Part shown: positions 1-7,277 of the stretch, in pieces | How the letters are laid out: each line of letters begins with the position of its first letter | How positions within the stretch are numbered: position 1 is the first letter of the stretch | Assembly (NCBI GenBank): GCA_041660205.1 | Contig: JBAZWT010000015.1 | Coordinates: 1 to 19,889, forward strand | Length of the DNA stretch: 19,889 nucleotides | Source of the DNA: Candidatus Babeliales bacterium | GTDB taxonomy: Bacteria > Babelota > Babeliae > Babelales > Chromulinivoraceae | Reading direction: 5' to 3' | Notes under the pieces: model-generated | The model's database searches: none | Told to the model about the DNA's origin: nothing | What the model saw: the letters and a program-made list of their open reading frames with translations, nothing else | Program-made: the position numbers and the translations under genes

Positions 1-127
1 GGGCAGCTTTCGCTTGTTGTTGTAGATTTATTTCTTCGATTATTGCTTTGGGCATTCAGCAATGGCCGTGCCAGCTGAAGCCTTGCGCGAAAGCTGGCGT
101 CCCGTAGGGGACTATTTTAGAACTTTT
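1..127 (-). repeat. 127-bp structured repeat, copy 1 (cut by window edge)
   Basis: This stretch is identical, base for base, to 1367-1493. It is GC-richer than its surroundings and full of inverted repeats: GCCAGCT (70-76) pairs with AGCTGGC (92-98), AGCTTTCGC (5-13) pairs with GCGAAAGCT (87-95), and GTCCC (99-103) pairs with GGGAC (108-112). The first two pairings exclude each other. Copy 2 continues past the part visible here, so this copy is probably truncated by the window start. On the minus strand it lies just downstream of the first ankyrin gene; by analogy with copy 2 it may precede another GIY-YIG gene outside the window. Confidence 0.85.
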
Positions 128-147
128 AAGACTAGCCCTTAACTGCT

Positions 148-942
148 TTACATTTGTGAGTATCGCAAATATCTAATTAATCCAACCAGAAAAGCTGGCA
201 ACATATTAGAATGATATATATCATCAGCAGTAGCTCCAGATTGTATTAAAATACGCACTATATCCAAATGATTATAATCATAAGCTATCGATAATGCTGA
301 ATTGTTTTGCTCATCTTTTGCATGAACATTTGCTCCTGCTGCAATAAGCGCCTTAACAACTTCTATTTGTCCAAGAGATACTGCACTTATTAAAACCTGT
401 GGATTATTTTTATAACAATCAGCTCCAGCATCAATAAGAGCTAATGCTATTTTTGCATGACTTCCATTAGAAAATCGACGAATACAAGGTTGGTTAATAA
501 TAATAGAAAGATACAAAGCTGTCCGTCCATCAGAATTTTTCATATGAACATCTGCCCCAGAAGCAAGTAACATCTTAGCTATTTCATATTTTCCCATCAA
601 CGCAGCTCCCATTAAAGCAGTAAAGTTAGTTTTTAACGATTGCATATTAACATCAGCGCCATTATTTATTAAAAATTGAACCATTTCGGCACTATCATGA
701 GCAAGAAATAAGGCAAAGGCTCCATTAGAATCTATTGCATTAATATCAACACCCTTGGTAATCAACTGCTTAACAATCTCAAGATTACCGCTCTTAACGG
801 CTGAAAAAAATTCTTCTGTCAATAACTCAATTTGCTTTGCATCGTCAGTATTGGCTAAGCAATCAAACATGGTTAATAAAATACAAATAAACCAACTGAT
901 TTTTAAGGCTCTATTGTTACTCATAGGAATAAAAACTCTCAT
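148..942 (-). CDS. secreted ankyrin-repeat protein
   Basis: A 264-codon protein with an N-terminal hydrophobic stretch (ISWFICILLTMFDCLA) that looks like a Sec signal peptide, followed by about six ankyrin-type repeats. Typical repeat ends are visible: ITKGVDINA, INNGADVNM, LASGADVHM, IDAGADCYK, IAAGANVHA and IQSGATADD. Ankyrin repeats bind proteins; secreted ones in intracellular bacteria often act on host proteins, but no target can be read here. The start is uncertain. The first ATG (942) has no Shine-Dalgarno, while an in-frame ATG at 924 has GAGAG 11 nt upstream and still keeps the signal peptide. A strong terminator (1023-1054) separates it from the GIY-YIG gene upstream, so it must have its own promoter. 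Confidence 0.85.
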   Translation of the reverse strand: MRVFIPMSNNRALKISWFICILLTMFDCLANTDDAKQIELLTEEFFSAVKSGNLEIVKQLITKGVDINAIDSNGAFALFLAHDSAEMVQFLINNGADVNMQSLKTNFTALMGAALMGKYEIAKMLLASGADVHMKNSDGRTALYLSIIINQPCIRRFSNGSHAKIALALIDAGADCYKNNPQVLISAVSLGQIEVVKALIAAGANVHAKDEQNNSALSIAYDYNHLDIVRILIQSGATADDIYHSNMLPAFLVGLIRYLRYSQM

Positions 943-1022
943 GCAAATGAATTAAATAAATTTTTAGAAATTTACACATATTAACGCTATCAAATGGATA
1001 TAAGGATAGGGTAAAAATAAAA

Positions 1023-1054
1023 AAAGATCCATTCAAATACATGAATGGATCTTT
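1023..1054 (-). terminator. Rho-independent terminator of the GIY-YIG gene
   Basis: A perfect 13-bp stem (1023-1035 paired with 1042-1054) has a 6-nt loop. On the minus strand it is followed by a long T-rich run at 1025-1012. It lies 20 bp past the stop codon of the GIY-YIG gene, which is the expected place and orientation. Confidence 0.8.
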
Positions 1055-1074
1055 AGATTTTACTGAATGACTAA

Positions 1075-1317
1075 CTACCAGAATCGCTTCTTAGCAAATG
1101 CTCTACCCGCTCCAGATTTCATATACTTCTCAAAAGCTGTCGCTCTCAATTTATCTTCAAATCCCATCACCATGTGCAATTTCCATGGACGATGATCTTT
1201 AGTGTACACAGATCCGCCAGAGTCGTGAGTCGCAAGACGTTCTTTTAAGTTATCAGTATGACCAATATATTTTTCATCAGGAAAATTGATTGATTTGATG
1301 AAATAGACATAAAACAT
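1075..1317 (-). CDS. GIY-YIG nuclease-like small protein (COG2827 type)
   Basis: An 80-codon protein with the GIY-YIG fold signature in order: YVYFI at residues 3-7, KYIGHTDNLKERL near 16-28 (YIG plus the conserved Arg), a His in ATHDSGG, and the Glu in AFEKYMKSGAGRAF near the C-terminus. Its length is normal for the stand-alone YhbQ/UPF0213-like group, whose cellular role is poorly known. The start ATG lacks a Shine-Dalgarno. The 5' leader is occupied by a structured repeat (1336-1493), identical over 127 bp to one at the window start. Genes of this group are often found multicopy beside palindromic repeats, from memory, so a mobile unit is possible. Confidence 0.9.
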   Translation of the reverse strand: MFYVYFIKSINFPDEKYIGHTDNLKERLATHDSGGSVYTKDHRPWKLHMVMGFEDKLRATAFEKYMKSGAGRAFAKKRFW

Positions 1318-1335
1318 AATTTTGATTTTTATAGG

Positions 1336-1493
1336 GACTTGCCCAGCCGTCGCTTACAGCTATGGCGGGCAGCTTTCGCTTGTTGTTGTAGATTTATTTC
1401 TTCGATTATTGCTTTGGGCATTCAGCAATGGCCGTGCCAGCTGAAGCCTTGCGCGAAAGCTGGCGTCCCGTAGGGGACTATTTTAGAACTTTT
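1336..1493 (-). repeat. structured repeat, copy 2, leader of the GIY-YIG gene
   Basis: Bases 1367-1493 are identical to 1-127. Bases 1336-1366 probably belong to the same unit: they hold GCCCAGCC and GGCGGGC, which form a further hairpin around CGTCGCTTACAGCTAT; the matching part of copy 1 would lie before the window. The repeat ends 18 bp before the GIY-YIG start codon, so it would be transcribed as its 5' leader or contain its promoter. Confidence 0.8.
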
Positions 1494-1515
1494 GAACCAA
1501 CACTTGCTATGTCTT

Positions 1516-1549
1516 AAGTAAAAAATATCCCCACATTTCTGCAGGGACA
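1516..1549 (-). terminator. weak Rho-independent terminator of the second ankyrin gene
   Basis: On the minus strand TGTCCC (1549-1544) can pair with GGGATA (1531-1526, one G left in the loop). The pairing gives a 6-bp stem with one G-T pair, followed by a T-rich run at 1527-1520. It lies 30 bp past the stop codon at 1579. The stem is short, so this is a moderate call. Confidence 0.4.
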
Positions 1550-1578
1550 TTTAATTATTCTAAAGTACTAATTAAGAT

Positions 1579-2631
1579 TTATACTTCTGCGCCACAAGAC
1601 ACTAGTAATTCTACAACATCGTCCCTATTCAAGTCCCTAGCATAACAAAATGGAGTTTTCGGCTCCATAAATCTATCACGAGATAAACCTCTCAATGAAT
1701 AATAATCATTATCATCAAGTACTTGATTTACAGAAGCATGACGATTTATTAACATTTTGACAGATTTTAAATTGCCTGCATAAATAGCTTCAAATATAGG
1801 ATATGATTTTCTATATACATGCTTAACTGTTGGTTCCAAGAAAGTAATTTTTCTTGAAGCACTTGCTCCACTTTTTAAGACAAGCTCTAAAAGTGATTCG
1901 TTGTTATATAACCAACAATAAGGATCAGCAACAGTCCAAACTTTATTTACGTTGTATCCAAAATGTATCAGAGCTTGTAACAATTCTAAAAACTTCGGCA
2001 TAGACATAGCTTGTTTTTCCGAATGAGGATCAAGCAATGTAAATACATCTTCCATAATGATTTGATGCCATTTTGGATCGCTATCTACTTTGTTACAAAC
2101 AGTTGCAACCTTTATATCTTGGTAATTAGGAACATAGTCCTTCAAGAGATCTTTACCTTCTCTTAATGCACGAATCGCAGGCTCTACCTTACGCTTATTA
2201 ATCAAGTTTTTTATATATTCAACGTATACGCTTTGGCACCAAGGAATCCAATTATCACCATAAGTCATCATTTTTTTCAAAAGTAACAAATAAACTTTAG
2301 GATTTGGTAGCTTAGATGCCGTATAAGCTAATGTTTGATATTGAAAAACTAAGTCGCCTGACTCATCATATGGAATAATAGCTTCTTTAGATAATAATAT
2401 CTCAACAGCCTTTTCTTTACCTCTTACTACAGCAAATTTTAAAGGGTATGCATTTACTCCTTCTAAATATTCATTGATATCAGCACCTTCTATTATTGCT
2501 GCTTGAATTTCTTGTTCAGAATCGTTGCATATTGCTTCATAAAGCTTATATTGCGAAGAATCTGCACTCATAGCTAAAGACGATAGACCTAACATCAATC
2601 CAGCTAAAAAAATTGTACTTAATTTTTTCAT
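1579..2631 (-). CDS. secreted ankyrin-like repeat protein
   Basis: A 350-codon protein. The start is set at 2631 because GGAGG lies 6 nt before this ATG and the product then begins with a classic Sec signal peptide (MKKLSTIFLAGLMLGLSSLAMSA). The open frame continues 11 codons upstream without support. Ankyrin-like units are seen near the N-terminus (ICNDSEQEIQAAIIEGADIN, AVVRGKEKAVEILLSKEA) and near the C-terminus (AIYAGNLKSVKMLINRHASVN, ARDLNRDDVVELLVSCGAEV). The middle 150 residues are more divergent, with a helical segment rich in Leu and Lys. It is likely an exported protein that binds another protein; the target is unknown. It may be host DNA or left-end cargo of the adjacent integrative element. 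Confidence 0.8.
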   Translation of the reverse strand: MKKLSTIFLAGLMLGLSSLAMSADSSQYKLYEAICNDSEQEIQAAIIEGADINEYLEGVNAYPLKFAVVRGKEKAVEILLSKEAIIPYDESGDLVFQYQTLAYTASKLPNPKVYLLLLKKMMTYGDNWIPWCQSVYVEYIKNLINKRKVEPAIRALREGKDLLKDYVPNYQDIKVATVCNKVDSDPKWHQIIMEDVFTLLDPHSEKQAMSMPKFLELLQALIHFGYNVNKVWTVADPYCWLYNNESLLELVLKSGASASRKITFLEPTVKHVYRKSYPIFEAIYAGNLKSVKMLINRHASVNQVLDDNDYYSLRGLSRDRFMEPKTPFCYARDLNRDDVVELLVSCGAEV

Positions 2632-2768
2632 ATTAAACCTCCATAAAAATAAACTATTTATCATAGCTACATTTTATCAAGCCAGAATACAGCACACAAA
2701 AGCCTATAGCCATTTTGTAGCGATATGACGAAAATACGGTATTATTGACATATAGACAATTTGAAAAA

Positions 2769-3032
2769 TTAAATTATTTCACCAAAAAATGGCTCCATCT
2801 CTTTTAAAGGCATTCGACTCATTAAAGCTGCCATCTCGGCATTGCATTCACAAAGACTTTGGCAAATACTTAAAGCATAATTCCACTTTTCATCTTCTTG
2901 AGCCCACGCCTTAATTTGCTCATAATTGATCTTTGCTTTGGTACACATCATAGGCACAGAATATGCATCTTGTTCATGACAGGCATCGATTAATGTTGTA
3001 AGTATCATTTCGCGTTTACGCGTTTCATTCAT
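2769..3032 (-). CDS. hypothetical element protein, possibly DNA-binding
   Basis: An 87-codon protein that I do not recognise with certainty. It is mostly helical. The segment TLIDACHEQDAYSVPMMCTK followed by INYEQIKAWAQEDEKWNYAL reads like a helix-turn-helix of the kind found in small terminase subunits (tolerance of a new condition, then a helix with the pattern I-x-x-W). Five cysteines are present, but they are not in an obvious zinc pattern. Its start codon overlaps the previous gene by 8 nt (ATGAATGA), so it is translationally coupled and is the last gene of the minus-strand operon. A terminase-small-subunit-like role is an inference only. Confidence 0.75.
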   Translation of the reverse strand: MNETRKREMILTTLIDACHEQDAYSVPMMCTKAKINYEQIKAWAQEDEKWNYALSICQSLCECNAEMAALMSRMPLKEMEPFFGEII

Positions 3033-3270
3033 AAATTAACTCGGTTAATGATTCTAGGGATTGACGCATTGAGCTAATGAACAGTCGACCCTTTCTTTTT
3101 TCCTGAAGTGTTGATTGAGCATATTTCCCATGAGTAATAGGCCGACCTTGGTGGTAGTAGCATCTTCCATTTTGAAGAGCAATATGGCGACAAGGATATG
3201 TTCTAGACGAATTCTTTTTAGGTAAAGACCCACATTTAGGTAATTTGGAGAAGTCTTGCTTGAATCTCAT
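3025..3270 (-). CDS. HGGxxTG-like zinc-binding element protein
   Basis: An 81-codon protein with Cys13, Cys27, Cys37 and His40 followed by HQGRPITHGKY (40-50). This matches the layout of the phage and mobile-element family with the HGGxxTG motif, in which a Cys-rich N-terminus is followed by a His-Gly-Gly/Gln loop, T-x-H-G-x-Y and a basic helix. Function in the family is not established, but such genes are common beside terminases and primases. Here the canonical HGG is HQG. AAGGA lies 7 nt before the ATG, and the ATG overlaps the stop of the previous gene in an ATGA, so the two are coupled. Confidence 0.75.
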   Translation of the reverse strand: MRFKQDFSKLPKCGSLPKKNSSRTYPCRHIALQNGRCYYHQGRPITHGKYAQSTLQEKRKGRLFISSMRQSLESLTELIYE

Positions 3271-3743
3271 AGCTTTCCTTCCATTTTTTCTTTAATCCCT
3301 CCTTGTACTATCGAATTTAACACCGTATCGCCTTCAGAATGAACATTGTAGTTCACATTGATAGTTTGGCTCTTGCCTCGATATTGTTGCAGCATATTGA
3401 GAGCCTGATGGCTTAATCGCACCATCATCATAGCTGCACCCATGGTGTTATAATTATCTTTGGACATAGTCTCCATGCTTTTGATGTGTAGTGATACAAA
3501 CTGAGCAGCAAGCATGGTCTCAATAGTGTCTTTGGGCTTAATTCCTCTAATTAAGCTAACGATAGCATCAAGATCGTTATCGTTCCAAGCCGTCTCCCTT
3601 GGCCATTTATTAGAAGAATCGAAAGACATGAGCATGGCTTTTTTTACCAGTAAGCGAGTTGCATCTGCGCTGTCACTCTGTACAGCCTCCATAAGCAATG
3701 ATATCTGTGTTGGCACAGTTACGGCATTAGTTTTCTTTTTCAC
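3267..3743 (-). CDS. phage-type hypothetical protein
   Basis: A 158-codon protein starting with GTG. AGGAG lies 4 nt upstream, and the GTG overlaps the primase stop (GTGA). The visible pattern is a central helical part (ETMLAAQFVSLHIKSMETM, then RLSHQALNMLQQYR) followed by a short beta-like tail (QTINVNYNVHSEGDTVLN) and a basic end. I recall proteins with the same plan, ending in VNV-x-x-GGQAIVG-like tails, beside HGGxxTG genes in proteobacterial mobile elements, but their function is unknown. There is no signal peptide and no membrane segment. It belongs to the coupled block primase - this gene - HGGxxTG - 87 codons. Confidence 0.75.
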   Translation of the reverse strand: MKKKTNAVTVPTQISLLMEAVQSDSADATRLLVKKAMLMSFDSSNKWPRETAWNDNDLDAIVSLIRGIKPKDTIETMLAAQFVSLHIKSMETMSKDNYNTMGAAMMMVRLSHQALNMLQQYRGKSQTINVNYNVHSEGDTVLNSIVQGGIKEKMEGKL

Positions 3744-4999
3744 AGCTCTCCTCTACGGTTATATTCGGTTTCAGCAAGTTCTTTTAATAATAATAACTTA
3801 TTTTGCAATTCTTTTGTTTGTGCTTGTGGCGACTTGGAACCTAGTTCTATTTCATCTTTAAGTTTTGCGTAAAAATTAGAAGTTGCGATTCTCGGGGCAA
3901 TGTAATTTAATGTCCAATCTATAAGTGGTTGATCTTGCTCATCCCATGGATAGTGGATTAATTTTAACTCATATTGTAGTTGCTCTGGTATTTTTGAAAT
4001 GATCCAAGATCGTATATCAATACCTTGTTCAATCGCTTCTCCAATATCTTTTCCTACCGTTATCTGACAGTTTATTGCATGGGGATATAATGACTTCCAT
4101 TTCGTCCACATGTCATTTCCTGCAGAATCTGCATCTGGGCAAACAAGTAAAGTTTTCTTTTTAGCAAAATAATCAGTTACTGAATCAGGGTTTTTAGTAC
4201 AACCACCTACTGCGATCATGACAGCAAAATCACCAACTGCGCTATGCAAAGCGAAAGAATCTAATTCAGATTCAGTCGCAATCAAAATCATATGTTTTTT
4301 GTTGCCGATAATGCTAAGTCCTTGCATGCTACCAGACACAGCAACATACTTTGGCAATGTATCATTGGGATGCCAGTCAGAGCGTCGTATTTTAAGTCGA
4401 ATCACCTTGTCAGATTCTATTATCGGAATGACCAGGCCTTTTGGTAACCATAGCTTTTTGAGAGAGCCATCTTCTTTATATTCTTCTGGTAAGCCCCAGT
4501 CTGTTCGTATTAAATATTGATTTTGGTCTAGCCAACCAAACTGATATTGAACAATTGATTCTAATGTAAGACCTCGAGAGGTTAAAGATGTTAGAACATG
4601 TTCATTTTGTAGAAGATTTTTATGAGCTTGATTAAGAACCTTAGCCGCTTGTTCATGCCAAACAGGAGGAGAACTTTTTAATGACGGTAACTGTTGCTTG
4701 AAAGATTTTTTGAATAGAGAAGAGGTTGTTTTATTTTCTATGGTTACTCCAAGGAGTTCTGTGGCTTCTTTAAAGGAGTAATCAAGATAATCTATGCAAA
4801 ACTGAATAGAGTCTCCGCTAATTTCACAGCGACGGCAAAAATAATAACCTGTACAGTTTGTTTGGGATCGTTCTGGCTGGATGATAAATCTATCGGTTCC
4901 TCCACATACAGGACAAGCACTTTTATGTTCTCCACCCTGAGTTGATGCTGACCATTTCGGATTTAGGTTTGCTTGTTGGGCTAGATCTAACAAATTCAT
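3740..4999 (-). CDS. DNA primase, zinc finger plus Toprim
   Basis: A 419-codon protein that would make primers for replication of the element. Near the N-terminus is a CHC2-like zinc site (CPVCGG at about 29-34 and CRRC at about 55-58). In the middle is a Toprim domain with the catalytic Glu in ATESELDSF and the metal-binding DADSAG in LLVCPDADSAGNDM. The start is placed at 4999, where GAGGGG precedes the ATG by 5 nt; an in-frame ATG five codons upstream overlaps that Shine-Dalgarno and is unlikely. It follows the ATPase gene with a 155-bp gap holding GTGG-rich inverted repeats. It overlaps the next gene by 4 nt. Length and layout resemble P4-type or plasmid primases without a fused helicase. 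Confidence 0.88.
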   Translation of the reverse strand: MNLLDLAQQANLNPKWSASTQGGEHKSACPVCGGTDRFIIQPERSQTNCTGYYFCRRCEISGDSIQFCIDYLDYSFKEATELLGVTIENKTTSSLFKKSFKQQLPSLKSSPPVWHEQAAKVLNQAHKNLLQNEHVLTSLTSRGLTLESIVQYQFGWLDQNQYLIRTDWGLPEEYKEDGSLKKLWLPKGLVIPIIESDKVIRLKIRRSDWHPNDTLPKYVAVSGSMQGLSIIGNKKHMILIATESELDSFALHSAVGDFAVMIAVGGCTKNPDSVTDYFAKKKTLLVCPDADSAGNDMWTKWKSLYPHAINCQITVGKDIGEAIEQGIDIRSWIISKIPEQLQYELKLIHYPWDEQDQPLIDWTLNYIAPRIATSNFYAKLKDEIELGSKSPQAQTKELQNKLLLLKELAETEYNRRGEL

Positions 5000-5044
5000 A
5001 ATTCCCCTCTCCATTTTTTTAGTAATCCGTGGTGATCGTGGTAA

Positions 5045-5141
5045 TGGTGGATTTCGTGAATAGAGTCGTATGAAAATTGCAGCAATAACTTTATTGACGA
5101 TTTTTTACAAAGAGATCAAAACAGATCCACGATATCCACCA
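5045..5141. promoter_or_regulatory. GTGG-rich inverted repeat region, possible replication origin or operator
   Basis: A 14-bp arm (5045-5058, TGGTGGATTTCGTG) is repeated in inverted orientation at 5128-5141 with one mismatch, 69 bp apart. Further GTGGT copies lie on each side (GTGGTGATCGTGGT at 5031-5044; ACACCACCATTGAT at 5142-5155 on the right). The interior is AT-rich. The site is between the ATPase/helicase and primase genes. An iteron-type origin, a protein-binding operator or an RNA hairpin before the primase are all possible. Confidence 0.4.
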
Positions 5142-5154
5142 ACACCACCATTGA

Positions 5155-6960
5155 TTAGATTTTAATTTCTGTAACACGCCATCTAGAAGTGCCTTGATGT
5201 TTCTCGCCTTGCTCTAATCGAAAACCACCCTCAATGCGATTCTTATAACGAGATAATTGTTTTGCTAGGCTGCGTGGATTAATTATTCCTTTGTTGTCAG
5301 CTGCTAATTCCTTAAGTATTTCTTGTAGCGCATGATACGCCTCAAGATTTGATTCCGATTCTTCAGGGGAAGTAGTTTTTGTAGCAATGAGTTCTTGTAC
5401 TTTAATCTCTCTATTACCAAAAAATGCATGCCAAGCAGTAAATAGTTCATTGAGTTGCATTCTGATTGGATCGGACTCTTCTATGTCTTTGCGACTTTCA
5501 CATGGATCAGTCATTTTGCACCATACAAGTGCTGATCTGATCCAGTCACTCCAATCATCAAATCGTCCAAACTGTTTTATGTCTTGTGGCGGCCTTCCTG
5601 CGACATGATAGGCACGTAAAATGGTTAATGCAGCTGTTACAAGTTTTGCGCGATGCTGTGGTATATACTTTCGTAAGTTTAGTGTGAATGATCGTTCTTC
5701 GGGCCGTTCAACTTGCGGATCAAGTTTACAAAGTAGTGATCTAGTAGAAATATCACCTAAAAAAACAAGATTATTACCAGTAACCAAAAAGGTTGTATTG
5801 GTCAATACTGTACGTGTTTCATTGCCTCCCAACAGTCGGTCTTTGTATTCAGCTTGAGTCAAAATAGAGCAAAGGGCAGCACTTTTGAATGGCTTTTCGA
5901 CATTGTCGAAACAAACAATTGCGTCCCCCTCTATTAATACAGACATGATGCGTTTTTTTTCTTCTGTTTCATTTTCAGCTTGAGAAATAACACTATTTGA
6001 TTTGCCAGTACTGATAAGAGCGACTACATCAGCCAGTAAACTTTTACCGCTTGCCATTTTTGGAGCTGTGAAACCAAAAAGTGGAGCCGTTAAAAGAGAT
6101 TTTCTGATGAGTACTGTAAGAATTGCTGCTAACGCAACTGATTTGCTAGCTTCATCCTCAAAAGGAAAATCTTCTAACAGTTTAAGCAACACATCTTTTG
6201 CATTGACAGCATCTTGATGTGTTGGGTTTTCTGGTATTTTTTTAAATTCGCAATCACCAGGAAAAAATAATAATCCTGAGATTGGATCATAGCCTGGCGT
6301 ATCCAGAATAGAGCCATCAACTCTGAGAGTTGGTGCATTAATGACACCAACCAGAACTGGAACGTCCCATTCTTGTTTTGAAAGTAAGTAACGGGCAATT
6401 TTTTCAGGACAATCGATTTTCTTTAAGCATCCTGATCGCGCATCAAACGCTACAAAATGCCCAACTTTTGTTAGATAAATCGTTAAATAAGCTTGGTCGA
6501 TTTCTTTAATAACTATTGTATCAGGAGCTCTATTGATCAATCGTTTTTTATTGTCTGGAGAGTTTGATACTTGAGTTACACGAACCAATTTTCCAGATCG
6601 TTTATAGATGTGATCATGTTGAGTTAATAAAAGTTTTTCTGCAGCATCTACTACCTCGTGCAGTTTGGATGGTACAATATATACAGTGTTTTTAAATTTT
6701 TGTTCATGTTTAAGATATTCTTTGTAAAAGTCTTGCAATTCAATGACTTGAGATGCTTCTGCTTGGGTTAGATCTTCTATGGTAATGTTTGCGATTTCTT
6801 GCCATGATTTATCTCCATATCCAAGAGCTGTTTTTTTTGAATTAAGATTCTGTTCTTCGTTTAATAACTCTTCATGAGCATCTGCTTGAGAACTTTCATA
6901 TGATGCTTTGGCTTGTATCTCTTTTTGCTCTTTATCTACATTTTTAGTATCATTAGACAT
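5155..6960 (-). CDS. P-loop replicative ATPase/helicase-like protein
   Basis: A 601-codon protein. A variant Walker A is seen at about 300-307 (P-K-M-A-S-G-K-S within GFTAPKMASGKSLLADV), Walker B at 347-353 (AIVCFDNV, with Asp352), and a sensor-like TTFLVTGNN and an arginine-rich ISTRSLL further on. The layout (N-terminal 250 residues without a clear family, then an AAA-like core and a C-terminal winged-helix-like tail) matches ATPases found beside primases in proteobacterial integrative elements. The likely role is unwinding or loading at the element's origin; helicase activity is inferred. The first 50 residues are highly charged and probably disordered. The start at 6960 has AAGGA 8 nt upstream. 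Confidence 0.8.
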   Translation of the reverse strand: MSNDTKNVDKEQKEIQAKASYESSQADAHEELLNEEQNLNSKKTALGYGDKSWQEIANITIEDLTQAEASQVIELQDFYKEYLKHEQKFKNTVYIVPSKLHEVVDAAEKLLLTQHDHIYKRSGKLVRVTQVSNSPDNKKRLINRAPDTIVIKEIDQAYLTIYLTKVGHFVAFDARSGCLKKIDCPEKIARYLLSKQEWDVPVLVGVINAPTLRVDGSILDTPGYDPISGLLFFPGDCEFKKIPENPTHQDAVNAKDVLLKLLEDFPFEDEASKSVALAAILTVLIRKSLLTAPLFGFTAPKMASGKSLLADVVALISTGKSNSVISQAENETEEKKRIMSVLIEGDAIVCFDNVEKPFKSAALCSILTQAEYKDRLLGGNETRTVLTNTTFLVTGNNLVFLGDISTRSLLCKLDPQVERPEERSFTLNLRKYIPQHRAKLVTAALTILRAYHVAGRPPQDIKQFGRFDDWSDWIRSALVWCKMTDPCESRKDIEESDPIRMQLNELFTAWHAFFGNREIKVQELIATKTTSPEESESNLEAYHALQEILKELAADNKGIINPRSLAKQLSRYKNRIEGGFRLEQGEKHQGTSRWRVTEIKI

Positions 6961-6981
6961 GATAAGTTCCTTTATTTATAG

Positions 6982-7001
6982 CCATCGATTGTCGTCGATG
7001 G
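6982..7001. other. intergenic hairpin between SpoVG gene and ATPase gene
   Basis: A 7-bp perfect stem (CCATCGA at 6982-6988, TCGATGG at 6995-7001) has a 6-nt loop. On the plus strand a T-rich run follows, as in a terminator, but no plus-strand gene reads into it. On the minus strand it sits in the operon between the SpoVG stop and the ATPase Shine-Dalgarno, so it may be a processing or stability element. Confidence 0.35.
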
Positions 7002-7010
7002 TTTTCTTTT

Positions 7011-7277
7011 TTAACCGATTACTACTTCTTTAAACTTTTCTTCCACAGCGAACTCAATTTCATCAGCAACAACTTTATTGATTGGATGAAACACATTTAT
7101 GCTTCCAGAAGAATGGGTGCGCGTTGGATACGTTAACCGTATGCCGCCTTGTGGACGCGTATAAATACCAACCCCTCCCAAATAAAGGCTGTCATCAAAG
7201 ACAAAGCTCGTAAATCCTATAAGACCGTCACTTGCCTTAATCGGAATTATTTGAATTTCACTTATCTTCTTGTGCAC
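7011..7277 (-). CDS. spoVG: SpoVG-family nucleic-acid-binding protein
   Basis: An 88-codon protein from a GTG start at 7277. The start is chosen because AAGGAG lies 7 nt upstream; in-frame codons farther upstream (TTG 7310, ATG 7298) have no ribosome site. The family pattern is clear: KISEIQIIPI (first strand), a FVFDDSLYLGGVGIYTR core, an RLTYPTRTHSSG region matching the family's M-P-x-R segment, and VFHPINKVVADEIEFAVEEKF, matching HPI-N-x-x-x-R-x-x-I-x-x-A-V. SpoVG proteins bind DNA and RNA and regulate gene expression in Firmicutes and Borrelia. Here it is probably a regulator or accessory factor of the element. It overlaps the preceding 58-codon ORF by 20 nt, which suggests translational coupling. 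Confidence 0.85.
   Translation of the reverse strand: MHKKISEIQIIPIKASDGLIGFTSFVFDDSLYLGGVGIYTRPQGGIRLTYPTRTHSSGSINVFHPINKVVADEIEFAVEEKFKEVVIG

Noticed and set aside
95..112. The repeat shares TGGCGTCCC with the tRNA-Glu 3' end, and TTTGAACC recurs at 1491-1498, so either could be the left attachment site.
   Set aside because: The matches are 9 and 8 nt, and their spacing differs from the tRNA gene. The 9-nt match occurs equally in both repeat copies. No contiguous copy of the tRNA 3' end was seen.
1..1493. The two repeats as part of a CRISPR array or as insertion-sequence ends.
   Set aside because: There are only two direct copies 1366 bp apart, with no spacers, no transposase and no terminal inverted repeats in the window.
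6982..7020. Plus-strand terminator (hairpin followed by T-rich run).
   Set aside because: No plus-strand gene lies upstream for kilobases; the hairpin is kept only as an intergenic element of the minus-strand operon.
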